Source: Serinibacter arcticus
GTDB taxonomy: Bacteria; Actinomycetota; Actinomycetes; Actinomycetales; Beutenbergiaceae
Direction of reading: 5' to 3'
Length of the DNA: 64,000 bases
NCBI RefSeq assembly: GCF_003121705.1
Contig: NZ_PYHR01000002.1
Coordinates: 3,906,001-3,970,000, forward strand
Below, one piece after another: positions 62,964-64,000 of this stretch. Position 1 is the stretch's first letter, and each line of letters begins with the position of its first letter. The notes under the pieces were generated by a model. The model did no database searches, was not told where the DNA came from, and worked only from the letters and a program-made list of their open reading frames with translations. The position numbers and the translations under genes were made by a program.

Positions 62964-63923
62964 TCAGGCGGCCACGGCCGTGCGCGCCTGCCACCACGCC
63001 ACGGTCTCGGCGATCGCCGTCGACCACGGCGTCGCCGTGAGCCCGAGGGTGCGCGCGTCGGCGGTGGCCGCGTCGACGTCGATCTCGAAGGCCTGCGTGA
63101 ACTGGTAGGTGACCTCGGCGATCTCCCGCACGCTCGGCGTCACGAGCCCGACGGCGGACAGGAGCCGCTGCGACATCGGGGCCAGACGCGGGGCCGTCAC
63201 CCCGGCGGCGGCCGCGACGCGGGCGACGAGGTCCCGCATCGTGATCGATCCCGCGTGGGGGGCGAGCACGACCCGGTGCCCGCCCTCGCCGTCGCCCCTG
63301 ACCGACTGCGTCGCCGCGACCATCGCGGCGGCGAGGTCGGGCACGTGCGTGAAGGCGTGGGGGAGGTCGACGTCGCCCACCGGACGGAACGTGCCGCCGC
63401 GCAGGAGCGGGAGCATCATCCGCTCACCCGCGTGCGACATCAGGACGCGTGGCCCGACGAAGTCGCCCGCGACCACCGACGTCACCCGGGCGCCCGAGAC
63501 GTCGCGGGCGGCGAGCAGCGTCCGGCGCACGGCGCCCTTGCGGCTCGGCGGGCGCAGAGGAGACGCCGCGGTGAACGGGCTCGCGGCCGGGTCGAACGCG
63601 TACAGGCTCTCCGCGGTGGCGACGGCGGCGCCCGTCCGGGCGGTGTGGGCCAGCACCCCCGCCTCCATCGTCGGCAGCATCCGGGACCACGTCCGGGCGT
63701 CGTAGGGGGCGTGGAAGGCCATGTGGACGGCGGGGGCGTCGCCGATCGCGCGGGCCACGGCGTCGTGGTCGAGCACGTCGGCGCGGACGCGCTCGGCACC
63801 CTCGGGGCCGGAACCGGAGCGCGTGACCACGCGCACCGTGCGGCCCTGGTCGAGCAGGTGCGCCGCGATCGTCGCGCCGACGGGACCGTGGCCGAGGACG
63901 ACCGCATCAGGGGTGGTGGACAT
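62964..63923 (-). CDS. NAD(P)-dependent epimerase/dehydratase-like (extended SDR or NmrA type)
   Basis: 319 residues. Seen: a Rossmann start VVLGHGPVGATIAAHLLDQG (GxGxxG variant GHGPVG) near residue 9, ADVLDHDAVARAI, VHMAFHAPYDARTWSRML, AESLYAFDPAASPFTAASPL near 108, and VVAGDFVGPRVLMSHAGERM near 150. The classical YxxxK pair is not evident, so it may bind NAD(P) without SDR-type catalysis or act as a sensor. ATG with GAGGAGT 7 bases upstream and a good promoter above it. Single gene. Confidence 0.75.
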   Translation of the reverse strand: MSTTPDAVVLGHGPVGATIAAHLLDQGRTVRVVTRSGSGPEGAERVRADVLDHDAVARAIGDAPAVHMAFHAPYDARTWSRMLPTMEAGVLAHTARTGAAVATAESLYAFDPAASPFTAASPLRPPSRKGAVRRTLLAARDVSGARVTSVVAGDFVGPRVLMSHAGERMMLPLLRGGTFRPVGDVDLPHAFTHVPDLAAAMVAATQSVRGDGEGGHRVVLAPHAGSITMRDLVARVAAAAGVTAPRLAPMSQRLLSAVGLVTPSVREIAEVTYQFTQAFEIDVDAATADARTLGLTATPWSTAIAETVAWWQARTAVAA

Positions 63924-63966
63924 CAGGTGACTCCTCGTCATGGATGTGAGCACTGCTCTCGGATCG

Positions 63967-63995
63967 ACGGTAGCCCTCGGCGGGTCGCATGGCAA
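63967..63995 (-). promoter_or_regulatory. Sigma-70-like promoter of the epimerase-like gene
   Basis: On the minus strand TTGCCA (63995-63990), a 17-base spacer, then TACCGT (63972-63967). Both boxes are near consensus and the start would be about 35 bases before the ribosome binding site. Confidence 0.55.
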
Positions 63996-64000
63996 GAGCA

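Overview
The window comes from a high-GC actinobacterium, most likely of the Micrococcales (Cellulomonadaceae or Promicromonosporaceae type). The evidence is a fused E2-E1 2-oxoglutarate dehydrogenase (kgd), a SigR/RsrA pair followed by the 24-residue ribosomal protein bL37, NucS mismatch endonuclease, LpqB, many GTG starts and many 4-base ATGA/GTGA overlaps. No phage, IS element, CRISPR array or rRNA was seen.

Layout. (1) 1-17.3 kb is a conserved actinobacterial core block: lpqB end, comF-like gene, hpf, secA, an Rv3235-family gene, a LysM protein, a BldC-like HTH gene, a SAF/CpaE-like pair, hisN-rsgA-aroA (coupled, minus strand), a DoxX protein, sigR-rsrA and bL37. It follows the order around M. 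tuberculosis Rv3244c-Rv3221. (2) 17.3-36 kb is more variable: an oxidoreductase, an SGNH-like gene, then a tightly coupled operon of YbjN protein, Hsp90-like ATPase, two paralogous TPR-like proteins and a lipoprotein; then a GlxA-type regulator, kgd, a two-component system, an M23 peptidase and an aldose epimerase. (3) 36-62 kb is a second conserved block (compare M. tuberculosis Rv1293-Rv1321): tRNA-Arg, lysA, hom, thrC, thrB, rho, rpmE, prfA, prmC, sua5-like, wecA-like, atpI-like, atpBEFHAGDC, DUF2550, nucS. A DUF222/HNH nuclease gene with a LexA-box-like operator sits between rho and rpmE. (4) 60-64 kb holds an ABC-F ATPase, a GNAT acetyltransferase and an NAD-dependent epimerase-like gene.

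How genes work together. lysA/hom/thrC/thrB make lysine and threonine from the aspartate pathway, and the sua5-like protein uses threonine for tRNA modification. prfA and prmC are release factor and its methylase. The atp operon makes the whole F1Fo synthase. SigR controls its own promoter (exact GGGAAT-N18-GTT) and is held by RsrA. The YbjN/Hsp90/TPR/TPR/lipoprotein operon looks like a chaperone module without a described role and is the best candidate for new biology.

Caution: six genes (rsgA, the SGNH gene, the Hsp90-like gene, the first TPR gene, the response regulator and rho) each carry one -1 frameshift near a G or C run, and a seventh (aldose epimerase) may. As rho is among them, base-calling errors are more likely than real gene decay.
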